This document shows, one piece after another, positions 11,047 through 21,312 of a stretch of 64,000 nucleotides of DNA (position 1 is its first letter; the number at the start of each line of letters is the position of its first letter). Source of the DNA: Hippopus hippopus (Eukaryota; Mollusca; Bivalvia; Cardiida; Cardiidae). Below the pieces are notes generated by a model, which ran no database searches, was not told the DNA's origin, and saw only the letters and a list, made by a program, of their open reading frames with translations. The translations under genes and the position numbers were made by a program. The DNA lies in NCBI GenBank assembly GCA_946811185.2, contig OX328106.1, positions 26,720,426 to 26,784,425 of the forward strand. Direction: 5' to 3'.

Positions 11047-12053
11047 TGTGGTCATGGAAAGCGTTGTCTAAGCATGTCATATTCTTCGAAGATTCGACCT
11101 GTCTGCTATCACGCATCACCCATCCCCCGAATATTCAGGAAAAGTAGGGCTTACAGCGAAGCTATTAGCCTATTACCCAAGCACGTAGGGGCTGTTTTAA
11201 TAAATGGCCGATGCATAGGTTACATGCTAGCCGATCACAGCTGAATGAATCGCACCAGGTAGCGTTTTATTGAGTAAACGTTTATGTAAATTCCATTTTG
11301 AAATTCAAAGTAACGGTTGTTGTTTTGAAAAGTAGTCCGGTTCTGTACCTATAATGCCCATATTAGATAGATGTGTATTTGTAGAATGCCATCTAGCGGG
11401 AGATAATGCATGGAAAGAGTCGTAGTATATAACTGTACTCTAAAATGCTTCCGGGTCATATTAGCCAAAAGTAGTCCATTTTGGAAATTTGACATCAAGC
11501 ACCTTTGATGCAGTTGTTTATCAGAGAAAATGGAATGAAAGCTCTAAAACATTTTTCTAGTTTTGATTTAAAGGGGAGGTAAATGCTATTTTGTACCATT
11601 TCTTGGGTGAACTATTTTGTACCCATGACCACATACAAAATCATTGTCTACTTCCAAGAAGGGTCTTTTTTTTTTTCACTGTGGTTTTTCATTGGTAGTT
11701 TTGCTTAAGGTGGAAGAGCAAAATCGGAATAGCAACAATCTTGTAAGATGCATTTTTTTAAACCCTTTACAGCACAATCCGGAGTTTACAATTTTTCGAT
11801 GAACGCAATGGGACTACTTTCGGTTTTTGCAAGTTGTTGTGTATTATCTAATTTTAGATTTCATGCTCGCTCTTTATGTGCTATTTTTAGAGTTCCGTCG
11901 CTGAATCAGTCAAATACTGAAAGACTGATTTCTTTTGCTTAAAAACTTGAAAAAGAAAACTTCCGAATAAACCTGGGCAAACTGATGAACATTAATCTTT
12001 ATTTGCACCCTAAACTCATTAAAAATACACCGTGCCAAAAGTGAATCAAGTAT

Positions 12054-12345
12054 TCAATGGTCGACGTCATCAGTTACATCATTCAATACGTCAGCGGTCG
12101 ATTTCTACGAAGCCAAGGTCACTTAGTTAAATTAAGTGCACTGCGTAAACAAAAAATTTACTCTTGCTTAAATGATCAGAAAAAACTCATCGTGGATTTG
12201 ATAGTGAAAGCTAGAAGTGTTGGAGAAAGGATCGGACTAAGTGAATGCACTGTGTCAAGAATTTTAAAATGTTGGCTTGATAGGGATGATATTTAAAACA
12301 AGCCTAGAACTGGGAGACCAAAAAAGTTGAGGAATTAACAGCTGT
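12054..12345 (+). pseudogene. Tc1/mariner-superfamily transposase relic (N-terminal HTH)
   Basis: A frame from 12057 contains SVGERIGLSECTVSRILKCW, the second helix of a helix-turn-helix. After an in-frame stop it continues NKPRTGRPKKL, the GRPR/GRPKKL linker block found between the two HTH subdomains of Tc1/pogo-like transposases. The catalytic domain is missing. It ends in a repeat (12338-12480) that recurs at 25088-25215. Confidence 0.65.
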
Positions 12346-12480
12346 GACACTGTTTTTTACATTCTAATACGTGGATCACAAAACGTTGTCGTCGTTCGAT
12401 TCAAAGCTTGCAAGAAAACTCGGATAGTCTTATATTGGCTTCATGTAGATACCCATCGAGAACAGATCTGCCGACAATAT
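12338..12480 (+). repeat. Dispersed repeat, also at 25088-25215
   Basis: TGTGACACTGTTTTTTACAT, then GTGGATCACAAAACGTTG, and CAAGAAAACTCGGATA. The second copy reads ATGACACTGTTATTTACA, GCGGTTCACATAAAACAGTT, CAAGAAAATTCGGATA. Identity is moderate. It may be the interior of the Tc1-like element whose HTH relic precedes it. Confidence 0.5.
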
Positions 12481-12891
12481 GTAGACCTATTCTTTACAAA
12501 ATATAACACTTGTTCGTGCATCGTGTATGTATGATGTGAACAATAAACTTGACTGATTGATTGATTGATTATAAAAAGGTCAATCGAATGAACATATCGT
12601 CCACACAGCCGCAAGTTTAGATAGTTGTTTGGATTTTTTCATAGACAGTATCAGAAATTTCCATTTTGTTTGATAAATCATTGAAAGTATTGTTTTCGAA
12701 GTCAGCAAAATGGCCGTCTTCGAGCGAAAAATGTATTGCAAAGCTAAGAATACGAGTAGGTTGTGTATTCATGCATGTGCCACCAAGTATCCGCCAAGGA
12801 AATTAACTCGTGTTTACTGTCGTATTTGTCCGTGTTTTTTTTCTCTCTATCATTTTCGAAAATTGATTCAAGTGAAAAGCGAGTGCAATTA

Positions 12892-13047
12892 TAAGGGTTG
12901 AGTGCATATTTTTGTGTTGTCATCGAGAAATAAAATGCAATTGCCTTATTACATGGCAAATAACGCCTTCGGGCGTTATTTGCCATGTAATAAGGCAATT
13001 GCATTTTATTTCTCGATGACAACACAAAAATATGCACTCGACCCTTA
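12892..13047. repeat. Long snapback hairpin, 76-bp arms, TTCG loop
   Basis: 12892-12967 is followed, after four bases (TTCG, 12968-12971), by its almost exact reverse complement at 12972-13047; I see one mismatch. The tip reads AACGCC-TTCG-GGCGTT. An RNA copy would form a near-perfect 76-bp stem closed by a C(UUCG)G tetraloop. On the DNA minus strand the tip is GCCCGAAGGC. Frames on either strand are readings of the arms, not genes. It abuts a B element truncated at the same point. Confidence 0.95.
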
Positions 13048-13268
13048 AAAAAGGATTGAACCAGGTTGGACTGCGCGCTCCGCGCAGGCTAACCTGGGTC
13101 GAAACTTTTTGCTATTAGTAAATATCGGTAAGTTTCTGCATGTTCAAAGACCCCTTTTCCAGCAGATTTAGTCAATCGTCAGACTAAATGGATTTTATGG
13201 ATCCCTAATCATGTGATGAATTTCCCGGTATAACGCATTAAGCCCCTTTTTTGCCAGAGCATGACTCA
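13048..13268 (-). mobile_element. Foldback element, family B (left end lost)
   Basis: Retains the GC hairpin (GCGCGCTCCGCGCAGGCT region at 13072-13092), GGGTCGAAACTTTTTGCTAT, GATTTTATGGATCC and the right end TTGCCAGAGCATGACTCA. The left terminus is replaced by the neighbouring snapback. Confidence 0.75.
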
Positions 13269-13359
13269 ATTACGTTTAAACTAAGCCTATTACCCTCATT
13301 TTACTCCCCAGTTTTGTAGAAAAAAAACCGACTTGGTAAACTGCTTGTAAAAATAGATA

Positions 13360-13548
13360 TGAGCTTTTCTCTGTGAAAGGGGGGTTGAATGCATCTCCGT
13401 GATGCATTATACCAAGCCAGTCATCACATAATTATTGATCCACAAAATTCATTCTGTTTAACAACTGGCTGGATCCTCAGGTAGAATGGTCCTCTGGCAT
13501 GCAGAAACTTTACCAAAAGCAAAAGTTTCCCAGAGCATGGCTGCTCTT
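13360..13548 (+). mobile_element. Foldback element, family B (internal deletion)
   Basis: Starts TGAGCTTTTCTCTGTGAAAG, with GCATCTCCGTGATGCATTAT, ACATAATTATTGATCC and GGTAGAATGGTCCTCTGGCA. It closes with CCCAGAGCATGGCTG. The GC-rich hairpin has been lost. Confidence 0.7.
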
Positions 13549-13618
13549 GGTCGATTTTTTTGCAAATGCATTTAACCCCGTTTTGACAGCATGGTTCCTA
13601 TATCAGCATAATTTAAGA

Positions 13619-13791
13619 TTAGGTCCTTTACAAAACAGCCTGGATACCAGCATCATCTCACTTTCTTACAATGTTTTCAATCCTTTCGAAAACGAATCCC
13701 ATCGTTTCAAGCACATTCAAAGTCGTCAATTTCGCCTGTATTTTTTTTTTAGTTAAGTGGAGTCTAAAATTCTTGGGCTATAAAGTGTTAA
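13619..13791 (-). mobile_element. Family A element, decayed
   Basis: Left end TTAGGTCCTTTACAAAACAG; middle CAATGTTTTCAATCCTTTCG; right end TATAAAGTGTTAA. The palindrome tip is gone. Confidence 0.6.
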
Positions 13792-13999
13792 TACATGTAC
13801 ACGAATTTCTGTTACATCATTAATCTCATATTATTACGAAATATCGAAAATTTCAAGAATGTCTGATTCACAATTGTATTATCTAGGGCTAGATTTCCTG
13901 CATTTTTCATTAATTATTACATTAATTCCTGAAATTTTAGTCTATACGTTCAGTGTAATTCAAATGATGAACATTGTCATAGGTAAGGTAAAAAATTCA

Positions 14000-14256
14000 T
14001 GAACCATGCTTAATGACGTTTAATGCATCTGCAAAAAGTATCGGCCCAGGTCAGCCTGCGCGGACTGCGCAGGCTGACCTGGGCCGATACTTTTTGCTTC
14101 TGGTAAATTTCCTGCATGACAAAGGACCAGTGTACCTCACGAACCACTTGGTTGTTAGACAAAATGGATTTTATGAATCAATAATTATCTGATGACTTGC
14201 TTGGTATCATGGATCACGGGGATGCATTAATCCCTCTTTTGCCAGAGCATGGCTCA
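14000..14256 (+). mobile_element. Foldback element, family B, near-complete
   Basis: Ends TGAACCATGCTTAATG and CCAGAGCATGGCTCA. Inside is a perfect hairpin: AAAAAGTATCGGCCCAGGTC, arms AGCCTGCGC/GCGCAGGCT around GGACT, and its complement through GGGCCGATACTTTTT. Then AAATTTCCTGCATG, GGATTTTATGAATC and ATGACTTGCTTGGTATCATG. About 257 bp, no coding potential. Confidence 0.9.
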
Positions 14257-14319
14257 AATATGAATATATTACAAGCATTCTTCTCAATATGTCACAATGT
14301 TTTCAAACGGTTCATTTCC

Positions 14320-14338
14320 CGGGGGGGGGGGGGGGGGG
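14320..14338. repeat. Poly-G tract
   Basis: Uninterrupted G run after TTTCCC. Similar G runs occur at 8105-8118, 38985-39004, 60944-60957 and 61266-61276. Exact lengths are prone to sequencing error. Confidence 0.8.
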
Positions 14339-14438
14339 TGAAAACGGGTTATTTCGAGAAAGGGTGAATTAACTGAATTTTACAGGCAGTCATATAGTTT
14401 ATATAAGATGATCCTGATTCTGGTTATATAATAATGGC

Positions 14439-14673
14439 TTAATTCTTTACCAAAAAAAAAAAAAAAAATTTAGACGCGCCCAAATAGAGAGCTTTTGCAG
14501 ACGACATATTGAATATGTCTAAAATGATGGAAACTGACTTTGAAAGAGTGAAAAACATTGTGGTAAAAGGAGAAAATGCTAGTTACTGGCATTTTCTCCC
14601 GTTTCCCCCCCCTCCCCACTATATTTCTGGAAACCTTCTTCAAAATCGTTATATCACTGTGTTGTTTGGTTAA
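14439..14673 (+). mobile_element. TTAA foldback element, family A
   Basis: TTAA-TTCTTTACC at left and TTTGG-TTAA at right (14670-14673). It contains AGCTTTTGCAGACGACATAT, AAAATGATGGAA and AAGGAGAAAATGCTAGTTAC then TGGCATTTTCTCC. The right-hand TTAA is also the left-hand TTAA of the adjoining L elements. Confidence 0.85.
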
Positions 14674-14901
14674 GGTCTACGGCACTTAACTTTCATATTG
14701 AGAGACGGACGCTGCCGAGATTGGCCGAATAGCCTTTACGAAAACATCGATGTTAGACGATATTTACCGATGAGTTAGGGAGCCTACGGCCCCTAACTCC
14801 CGTATTAAAAGACGGAAGCTGCCAAGATTGGCCGAATAGCCTTTACGAAAACGTCGATGTTTCACGATATTTACCGATGAGTTAGGGGTCGTAATCCTTA
14901 A
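14670..14901 (+). mobile_element. Two L-type units head-to-tail between TTAA sites
   Basis: Units of ~117-120 bp (14670-~14786, ~14787-14901) share CGAGATTGGCCGAATAGCCT, TTACGAAAAC and GATATTTACCGATGAGTTAG. TTAA bounds only the outer ends; the internal junction has GGGAGCCTACGG without a TTAA. So this is a tandem duplication of one insertion rather than two insertions. Confidence 0.8.
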
Positions 14902-14981
14902 GGATTATTTAACTAACAATTCAGAATAGAACATCGTTTATTTGATATGAATTTTACAAAGATTATGGTCATAAGTACATA

Positions 14982-15052
14982 TGAGCCATGCTCTGTTAAA
15001 AGGGGCTTTAATACATCTGCAAAAAAGAATCGACTCCTGTCAGCCTACGCAA
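14982..15052 (+). mobile_element. Family B fragment (left quarter)
   Basis: TGAGCCATGCTCTGTTAAAA, GCATCTGCAAAAA-like, then TCGACTCCTGTCAGCCTACGC; it stops inside the hairpin. Confidence 0.7.
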
Positions 15053-15069
15053 ATGCGTTCAGTATAGAC

Positions 15070-15350
15070 GAGTCGGATTTCTTGTTGTTTGGTAAAGACT
15101 TATGGTCCTTTTCAACCTTAGTTCGGTCATATGACAGCGATCTGTGTATCTATCTATGCGTTCTTGGAGTGCTTTTTTCCAGTACTTTGCAACCTTTTTC
15201 AAGACACTGACTGCTTTTCCACATAAACATTGAAGAGATTGAATACTTTCACAATGACTTTTATTAATCATCCGGAAGAATTTTACCGAATTGGTTCGCA
15301 TCGGATTCGACCCAGGTCTTATTCGATACGCACCTCTTTGCACACACAAC
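15070..15350 (-). repeat. tRNA-derived SINE, family E, diverged
   Basis: Shares GTGCTTTTTTCCAGTACTTT, TGACTGCTTTTCCACATAAAC and AATCATCCGGAAGAA with the full-length copy. The head has GGATTCGACCC (B-box complement). It lies directly after a B fragment. Confidence 0.65.
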
Positions 15351-15691
15351 TCGGCCTAATTCGACCGCACAGAAGAGCAAAATTTTATGACATGTATTTC
15401 ATTTATATTACATGGACTCCCTTGTTTTCAGTGTAATTCAGCCATATATGAGTAAAATATTATCAACTTTCTTATCTTACGCACGTTTGAGATAACCACT
15501 ACGTGATTTCATACATGACGTCATTTTACATGTCTCGGAGAAGTGGGTCGGGTTTTATTAATGGAAAGTTCCAAGAATTATATGGTTTAGCATATCCCGA
15601 CCTACAGTTTGTGAGGTATCGTTAAGCAATGATAAGAATCAGACAATTGTTGGCTTTTGAAATAAATTTTATAATTTCTTTGCTAAAAAAA

Positions 15692-16400
15692 TCAGTCATG
15701 CCCTGTGAAAAAGAGGTACAGTATAACGCATCTTCAAAAAGGATCGATTTAGGTCCACCTGCACAATTTTTGCTTTTGCCATTGGTCAATTTTCCTTTTT
15801 CTTTTTGTTTTTTAATTGGTCAATTTTCTGCATGTCAGTTGACCAGTCTACCTAATGAGTTGGTTGTTAGACAAAATAAATTTTATGGATTTATAGTTAT
15901 GTGATGCCTTACTTGGTATAATGGTTCACGGAGATTCATTATACTCCCCACCCTCGAAGTAGAGTGGGGTATACTGGTTCACCATGTCTGTCCGTCTGTC
16001 TCAAAAGTCGTTTGACCTAGGACCTGAACTTTATACATACAAGTGTTGCTCAAGACCCAAGGAGGTGCCCTATTGTTTGGGTTTTACATGGGTCAGAGGT
16101 CAAGGTCACTAGTTAACTTTGTTTGAAAATCGTTTCCGTGCTCTAACTCAATAGCTGTTTGACCTAAGACCCTGAAACTTCATACAAGTGTTGCTCATGA
16201 CCCAAGGAGATGTCCTATTGTTTTTGGGTCATACGGTAAAAGGACAAGGTCACTAGTGAACTTAGTTTTGAAAATAATTTCCGTTCTGCGGTTGTGATGC
16301 TTCAGTGACGAGGTGCTGGGGGTATTGTCCGCTTTGCGACAGGTCTAGTTAAACCCTCTTTATGGGTCAAGTATCATTAATCTGGCCAGGGGCTCGCTCA
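15692..16400 (+). mobile_element. Family B element split by a nested insertion
   Basis: Left part 15692-15940: TCAGTCATGCCCTGTGAAAA, GCATCTTCAAAAAGGATCGA, AAATAAATTTTATGGAT, TTACTTGGTATAATG. Right part ~16351-16400: AAACCCTCTTTATGG and GGCCAGGGGCTCGCTCA. The insert (15941-16350) falls between the CATTA and AACCC halves of the normal GCATTAAGCCCCC sequence. Confidence 0.65.
15941..16350 (+). mobile_element. Inserted element starting CTCCCCACCCTCGAAG
   Basis: Opens with a mini-hairpin (CCCCACCCTCGAAGTAGAGT then GGGG), followed by a GTCTGTCCGTCTGTC segment. Two ~155-bp tandem units share ACCTAGGACC/ACCTAAGACC, ATACAAGTGTTGCTCA and GGTCAAGGTCACTAG. It ends near GCGACAGGTCTAGTT. The architecture is like the HINE-like elements, but the terminal sequence differs. 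Confidence 0.6.
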
Positions 16401-16776
16401 TTAACATTTATTCTAGACTCGTTTATAAGATTTTATCTAAAACAGCAACTTATGTCAGGTCCTATTTATAATAGGTAGTAGCAGTTTTCAAAAAAAAGTC
16501 ATGCGGTGAAGACGTTATTTGGAATATGCCTTGGCCATATGTGGTAGGTCGATAAAATTAAATGATAACATTGGTTTTGCCTATGTTTTGGCCTTGAAAG
16601 CATCAAAAGAATAAACCGGATATTGGACTTTTTGGTGTTATTAAGTTCATGAGTAATAGATTTGCAGTTGTAAGATGGTCGCGGTAAAGTCGTTGACATA
16701 ACAGCACGCTTATAAATAGTTCATGCACACAATATTTATTGGAATTCCATGGAAAGAATGAAGTAAAGCGTTGCCA

Positions 16777-16996
16777 AAACTCTTTACCAGATCTGTCCAA
16801 AATAAACGCATTTGCAGACGACATATTTAACGTGTCCAATTAATGCATGTGTTGGAGTTTGTCATTTAAAGGACAGAAAAAACGTTATGGGATAAGAAGA
16901 AAATGCTGGTTAACAGCAATTTCTGCTTTCTCCAGTGCTTTCATAAGTCTTTTTGTTTAGGGTGGTTAAAACGCTGATTGTATTGTAAAGGACTAA
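16777..16996 (+). mobile_element. TTAA foldback element, family A
   Basis: AAAACTCTTTACCAGATCTG, GCATTTGCAGACGACATATT, GAAGAAAATGCTGGTTAACA then CAATTTCTGCTTTCTCCAG, GTAAAGGACTAA. Terminal TTAA sites are mutated. Confidence 0.75.
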
Positions 16997-17106
16997 TTGA
17001 GTGGTATTCAGAACGAAACATAAAATACTCTTAAACCCTTTTGATGTTTTTTTTTTTTTTTTGTACAAATGCTGCATCTCGACGAGAAGCCGAATTCTTA
17101 TATTAG

Positions 17107-17336
17107 TATTATCTTTTATCACACAGTCGAGGGTCTGATGACCCTGTGGAAAGCAGATTTTGCGGAAAAAAAGATAGAAAATGTAAGTAAGCAGCATTTT
17201 CCCCTCTTCCCGTTTTTTTTTTTTTTATCCTTTCAAGAGCAGATTCAATCACTTGATCCACATTCATTTTGTCGTCTAGGAATGCTTTCAACTTGGACAA
17301 GTCTACAATTTTGTAGTCTAGAAAACAGTGAAACTT
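17107..17336 (-). mobile_element. Family A element, reverse orientation
   Basis: TTATCTTTTATCACACAGTC, TGATGACCCTGTGGAAAG, AGCAGCATTTTCCCC, GTCGTCTAGGAATGCTTTCA, ACTTGGACAAGTCTACAATT. The reading frames in this segment are repeat. Confidence 0.7.
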
Positions 17337-17388
17337 GTAAAAATGAAGATAAAAAATGCCAGCAGATATATAGGATCTAGCACGAGTT

Positions 17389-17506
17389 AGTGTTTGAGAT
17401 AAAAAATCAATTAAACGAGTCTACAAAAATGTGATTAAGCGAGCCTTTGGCGAGCTAAATAAGAGTTTTTGTGGACGAGTTTAATAAAATTTTACCTCAA
17501 AAGCCA
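17389..17506. repeat. Imperfect snapback with GAGCC-TTT-GGC tip
   Basis: TTTGAGATAAAA...AAACGAGTCTACAAAAAT pairs with AGTTTTTGTGGACGAGTTTA...TTTTACCTCAAA across the tip CGAGCCTTTGGCGAGC. A related single arm (GACGAGTTAAGTAAAATTTT, ATCTCAAACGCCAACGAATG) lies at 10661-10740. Confidence 0.65.
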
Positions 17507-17696
17507 ACGAATATCAGATTCTTTTTATCACATAACTGTATCTCAAGAATTATAGTTCATGACGTGTTAAAACATAGGCCTAACTGTGCCTGTGTATTGA
17601 AATTTAAATGAGGCATATTTGCTTCTTTGACAGGTTTGTACATCGCAGACAAAAAAAAAATAGTTCTAAAGAAACTTGCATATAACGGTTTTGTTT

Positions 17697-18568
17697 TATA
17701 GGGTTAATTCACGTTTTTGAGGTCGCTAACATTCGCAGAGGCCTGAAAAATGGTTTAACGCCCGAGTGCGAAGCACGAGGGTGTTAAGGTATTTTGAGGG
17801 CCTCTGCGAATGTTAACGACCGAAAAAAACGTGAATTAATGCTATTATTGCATAAAGGAAAAGTCTTTTAGCAATAATTTGCAACAACAGCAAAAATATT
17901 TCTATAGAAATGCAAATAAGCAAACTTCAAATGTACTGGACATAAATGGGTAAAAACCGGAAATCGGCGAAAAAGTTTTTGTTACGAACGGTGAAGGGCC
18001 GTTAGTCCTACATGTCAGTTTTGATTCTCTCGGTATAAATTCACTTCGAATGATTTTTAATACAAAGTGGACTTTTGTGGGATAAACTTGCACAGGTCTG
18101 GATCGATTTTAACTAGGATAAATGAGTGGATACGAATTTCTGTAACCGAAAGACGTCCAAGGATAGATCTATATCAAGCGAAAGAATTGCCGATCACGCT
18201 AAAAAGTGGGTGGGATGTAGCTAGTGTAGAGTGCATTTCACGAGTGATTTTTTGTTCAGATCTCGATTCGACTGAGATTCTGTGCAAAATTTTGTTTGTG
18301 GTGTACTAATATCATCAAAGACAAGCCATAAAGAGGATCTAATATGGTACAAGTTCCTACAGTTTGTTGGTCGGAGTCTAGGGGAGTTCTGACAAGGACA
18401 AACGTTGTTTACAAGGTAGGCCCGGATCGAGGATATTGATAGTACAAAGCCGGGCTTTAACGGCGCGTGAATTTACTGATTAATACACGTTTTCTCCCGT
18501 TAACGCCCGGTTTTTACCCGTTAATACATGCTTATAACGGCCTGGAAAGGCACATTTTATGCAATAAT
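17697..18568 (+). mobile_element. Repeat G, copy 1 (872 bp, snapback at left end)
   Basis: Nearly identical to 42032-42900. The left ~145 bp is a palindrome: arms TTAATTCACGTTTTT...TTCGCAGAGGCC and GGCCTCTGCGAATGTTAACG...AACGTGAATTAA, with tip CCCGAGTGCGAAGCACGAGG. The remainder begins ATTATTGCATAAAG and ends TTTATGCAATAAT, an inverted pair of about 13 bp. Short frames inside are not recognised as proteins. No transposase is seen, so it is non-autonomous or a fragment. Confidence 0.9.
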
Positions 18569-18809
18569 ACTTCTAAATACACTAAAATGTGCAGCTTTGT
18601 CACGATCAACAGTTTTGACAGTCCATTTTACACAGGAATCTTTGTCGGTAATGTTTTGGAAACGGGGCGTATAATTACATTGCGTTGACCAAATACGGCA
18701 CTATTTTCTTATCTCACACGTGTGTAAGACAAGAGATTGGTAGTGGCTCTCTTACATTGAAAATAAGGGGAATTATGTAATGAAGGACGATCCCAAATGT
18801 TTAAATTTG

Positions 18810-18918
18810 AAAAGGCTATTCGCCAGAAGAAGCCAACGGTATCCTTCTGCACGTTCTGTGCAGTCTGATCTTGATCCGCTAAAGGTCCTTAAGTCTCGCT
18901 TAGCAGCCTAAGAGTTAA
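18810..18918 (-). mobile_element. Family D fragment
   Basis: CTGCACGTTCTGTGCAGTCT, GATCTTGATCCGCTAAAGGT and CTTAGCAGCCTAAGAG-TTAA. The left half of the hairpin is missing. Confidence 0.65.
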
Positions 18919-19017
18919 GTCATGCTTATCAGATAAAAACCTTTCTGGGTCGGTGTATTGTACTTTTAACCTTCGAAAGACGTCGACTTTACATTATAAT
19001 AATAATAATAATAAATT

Positions 19018-19078
19018 TGGCCTGCAACACGCGAAAAAGGGGATTCGGACATTTGCGTAAAGTGTCATCCCGGATCAT
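19018..19078 (+). mobile_element. Half of a family C element fused to a mariner relic
   Basis: GGCCTGCAACACGCGAAAAA, GGATTCGGACATTTGCGTAA, AGTGTCATCCCGGATC match the left arm of family C. The sequence then switches abruptly to transposase sequence. The matching right arm is not found next to it. Confidence 0.8.
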
Positions 19079-20169
19079 TCGTGTTAGTCTAATCACTTCA
19101 GCTTCACAAATATTTAGTGAATTATGTCAGATACATGGGGCTTCTGTGGTATCAAAACGGTCGGTTTTCAGATGGTACAAAAACTTTAAAGATGGTAGAA
19201 CTTACTTAAAAGATGCCCCCCGTCCTGGTCAACCCAAAACTGCAGCTTCCAAAGAAAATGTTGTTGCTGTGCCAGATTTGATTAAGCAGGATGCCAGGCT
19301 TATAGTGAAAGAAATAGCTAAGAGAGTTGGCATATCATCGGGGTCAGTTCATAAGATTTTGACCAAGGAGATAAAACTTCGTATGATTTGCGCTTGATGG
19401 TTCCCTCACCTCTTGACAGATGAACAAAAGGCTACTCGTGTAAAAATGGCCAAAATTCGTCTGTAAAAGTACAAAAATTGTGACAAACGCAGAATATCAG
19501 AACTGTTCACAAGTGATGAAACCTCGATTTATTATTTTGAGCCCCAGAGACGCGTCGATAATAAACAGTGGCTGCGCAAAGACCAAGCTAGGCCGGTCAT
19601 AGCAAAAAGAATAAAAAGCGCTGGAGAAATTTTATATGCCATATTTTTTTTTTAATTCAGACGGTCCAGTTGCTCAAATTCCTGTACCGAACGGCCGAAC
19701 GGTTACAGGCAAGTTTTGGGAGAACAATTGCTTTCAAAAGTGAAGAAATGCTTTAAAAAACGGAAACCTAGGACCGGTTCAAGGGGCCTGTGCCTTATTC
19801 ATGACAATGCAGAGCTCTGCTCACAAATCTGCAATTGTTCAGAATTTCCGGGAAAGGGAAAAAGTGGAACAGCTTCCCTATCTACCCTATTCTCCCGATC
19901 TCAGCCCATGTGAATTTTTTCTCTTTCCTTTATTGAAGAAAACTCTCTCTGGACGTCGATATGGTTTTAAAGTGCCTTGGCAAGTGCCATTTTTCAGTGT
20001 CTGTTGGGTATTCCCAGAAAAGCCTATTTCGCAGCCTTCACAGACTGGATTTCCAGACTTGAAAAATGTATTTCTGTCAAGGGAGAAGGGATGAAATGAA
20101 CGAAATATATGCATTTAATATAATGCGTCTCATACACACCCAGAGACACAATTAAATGAACGACCCTCG
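19079..20169 (+). pseudogene. Decayed mariner transposase, second lineage
   Basis: N-terminal HTH blocks are visible: FRWYKNFKDGRT, then DAPRPGQPKT, and VKEIAKRVGISSGSVHKIL. After a stop come LLTDEQKATRVKMAK and SDETSIYYFEPQ (first catalytic Asp block, SDE in place of GDE). HDNA follows in another frame, then LPYSPDLSPCEFFLF. The third acidic residue, normally Asp in mariner D,D34D, is Glu here. The frame is broken at least four times. The right terminal repeat CGACCCTCG-TA survives at 20161-20171; the left terminal repeat and start are lost. It clearly differs from the copies at 34822 and 62011. Initial methionine and early residues of the frame come from the fused C element. Confidence 0.85.
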
Positions 20170-20171
20170 TA

Positions 20172-20400
20172 TTATTTATGAATTTTCTGCATGTTTAAGG
20201 ACATTCTACATTTGGCATAAGTCGAGACATTTTGTTATTTATAAATTTTTGCATGTCCAGGGATCATTCTATCTCCAGATTAAGTCGGTTATTGAACTGT
20301 TATTAAATGAATTTTATGGATCCATAAATATGTGAAGACTTGCTTGGAATCGTGCACAAAGAAGATACATTAAACCCCCTTTTTTTCCCAGAGGGCGGCT
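20172..20400 (-). mobile_element. Family B right part with internal duplication
   Basis: ATGAATTTTCTGCATGTTTA and TAAATTTTTGCATGTCCAGG are two copies of the same B segment. Then TGAATTTTATGGATCCATAA, TGAAGACTTGCTTGGAATCG, TTAAACCCCCTTTTTTTCCC. The left half is absent; the mariner relic ends at its border. Confidence 0.6.
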
Positions 20401-20424
20401 TTAAATTTACTGCTTAAAAACTGG

Positions 20425-20464
20425 ACAAGTCTAAAATTGTGTCGTTTGGTAAAGAGATAACAAA
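20425..20464 (-). mobile_element. Family A right-end fragment
   Basis: AAAACTGGACAAGTCTAAAA, TGTCGTTTGGTAAAGAG. Only the terminal 40 bp. Confidence 0.55.
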
Positions 20465-20591
20465 AAAAAAAACCGATTGTTTTTCATCTTTTACGTTCTC
20501 TTCGAAAATAACAACTAAATTAGAAAGTAATTATTACTAATGGTTCTAAAAATAGCTCTCACGGCGTCACATTTACCTGCTTCCGCATGAT

Positions 20592-20822
20592 TTAACCCTT
20601 TAGTACACCATCCCGAGCTTTAACGACCCTGAAAAAGAAGTCTTTTGAAAACATTATGGGAAAAGGAGAAAATGCTGGTAACCAGCATTTTCTCCGTTTC
20701 CCACAATGTTTTCTTCCCTATCAAAGACGAATTCATCATTTAAGCCACATATTATATTGTCGTCTGTAAATGCTTTTAAGTTTGGACAAGTCTACATTTT
20801 TTGTCGTCTGGTAAGAGGTGAA
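20592..20822 (-). mobile_element. TTAA foldback element, family A, well preserved
   Basis: TTAACCCTTTAGTACACCAT; AAAACATTATGGGAAAAGGA; perfect tip AAAATGCTGGTAACCAGCAT; GTTTGGACAAGTCTACATTT; GTCGTCTGGTAAGAGGTGAA. The long central palindrome spans about 60 bp. Confidence 0.85.
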
Positions 20823-20944
20823 AGAGAGTTTTTCAGATTTGTAGAATCTCACTAAACTTAAAACATGATTCATCGCTGAATTAAGTATGTCGATAGCTGG
20901 CAAACCTATCAGTATAGAACAAATACAGGATACTTGGGGTTTTT

Positions 20945-21255
20945 TCTTTCGGCGAAAGGTCGAAATTTATAATTTATTTCATGCTTTTCCGTAGTTTACC
21001 GGGGAATTACCGGAAACAGCCGTGCTAGATTTTGGTGAAAATTCCAACAAAAAGGAGGTTAGAAGCATGAAATAAATAGAATATTTGTTTGTTTGTTTGT
21101 TTGTTTTCAGTGAAAGATCGAAACTCCTGAAAATATTACCGATGTTGTCCACTCGATGAAATAGATTTCGATCTTTCACTGAAATAAACAAATATCCTCT
21201 ATTTATTTCATCGAGTGAACGTCATCGGTAATATTTTCTCGATTGGCGCACCTGT
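20945..21255. repeat. Dispersed repeat H with internal inverted segments
   Basis: GGTGAAAGATCGAAA-type blocks, GGTAATTCCCC complement and GGTAATATTTTCTCGATTGG recur in both orientations here and at 41560-42031. The part with TTGTTGGGACTTTCATC and CGGTAATTCCCCGTG is shared with 34455-34795. A (GTTT)n run lies at 21086-21110. Confidence 0.65.
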
Positions 21256-21312
21256 CTGTGGAACGACTTGTCGATTTGAAAAAAAAAAAAACATTACAAT
21301 CACTTTCTAGAT

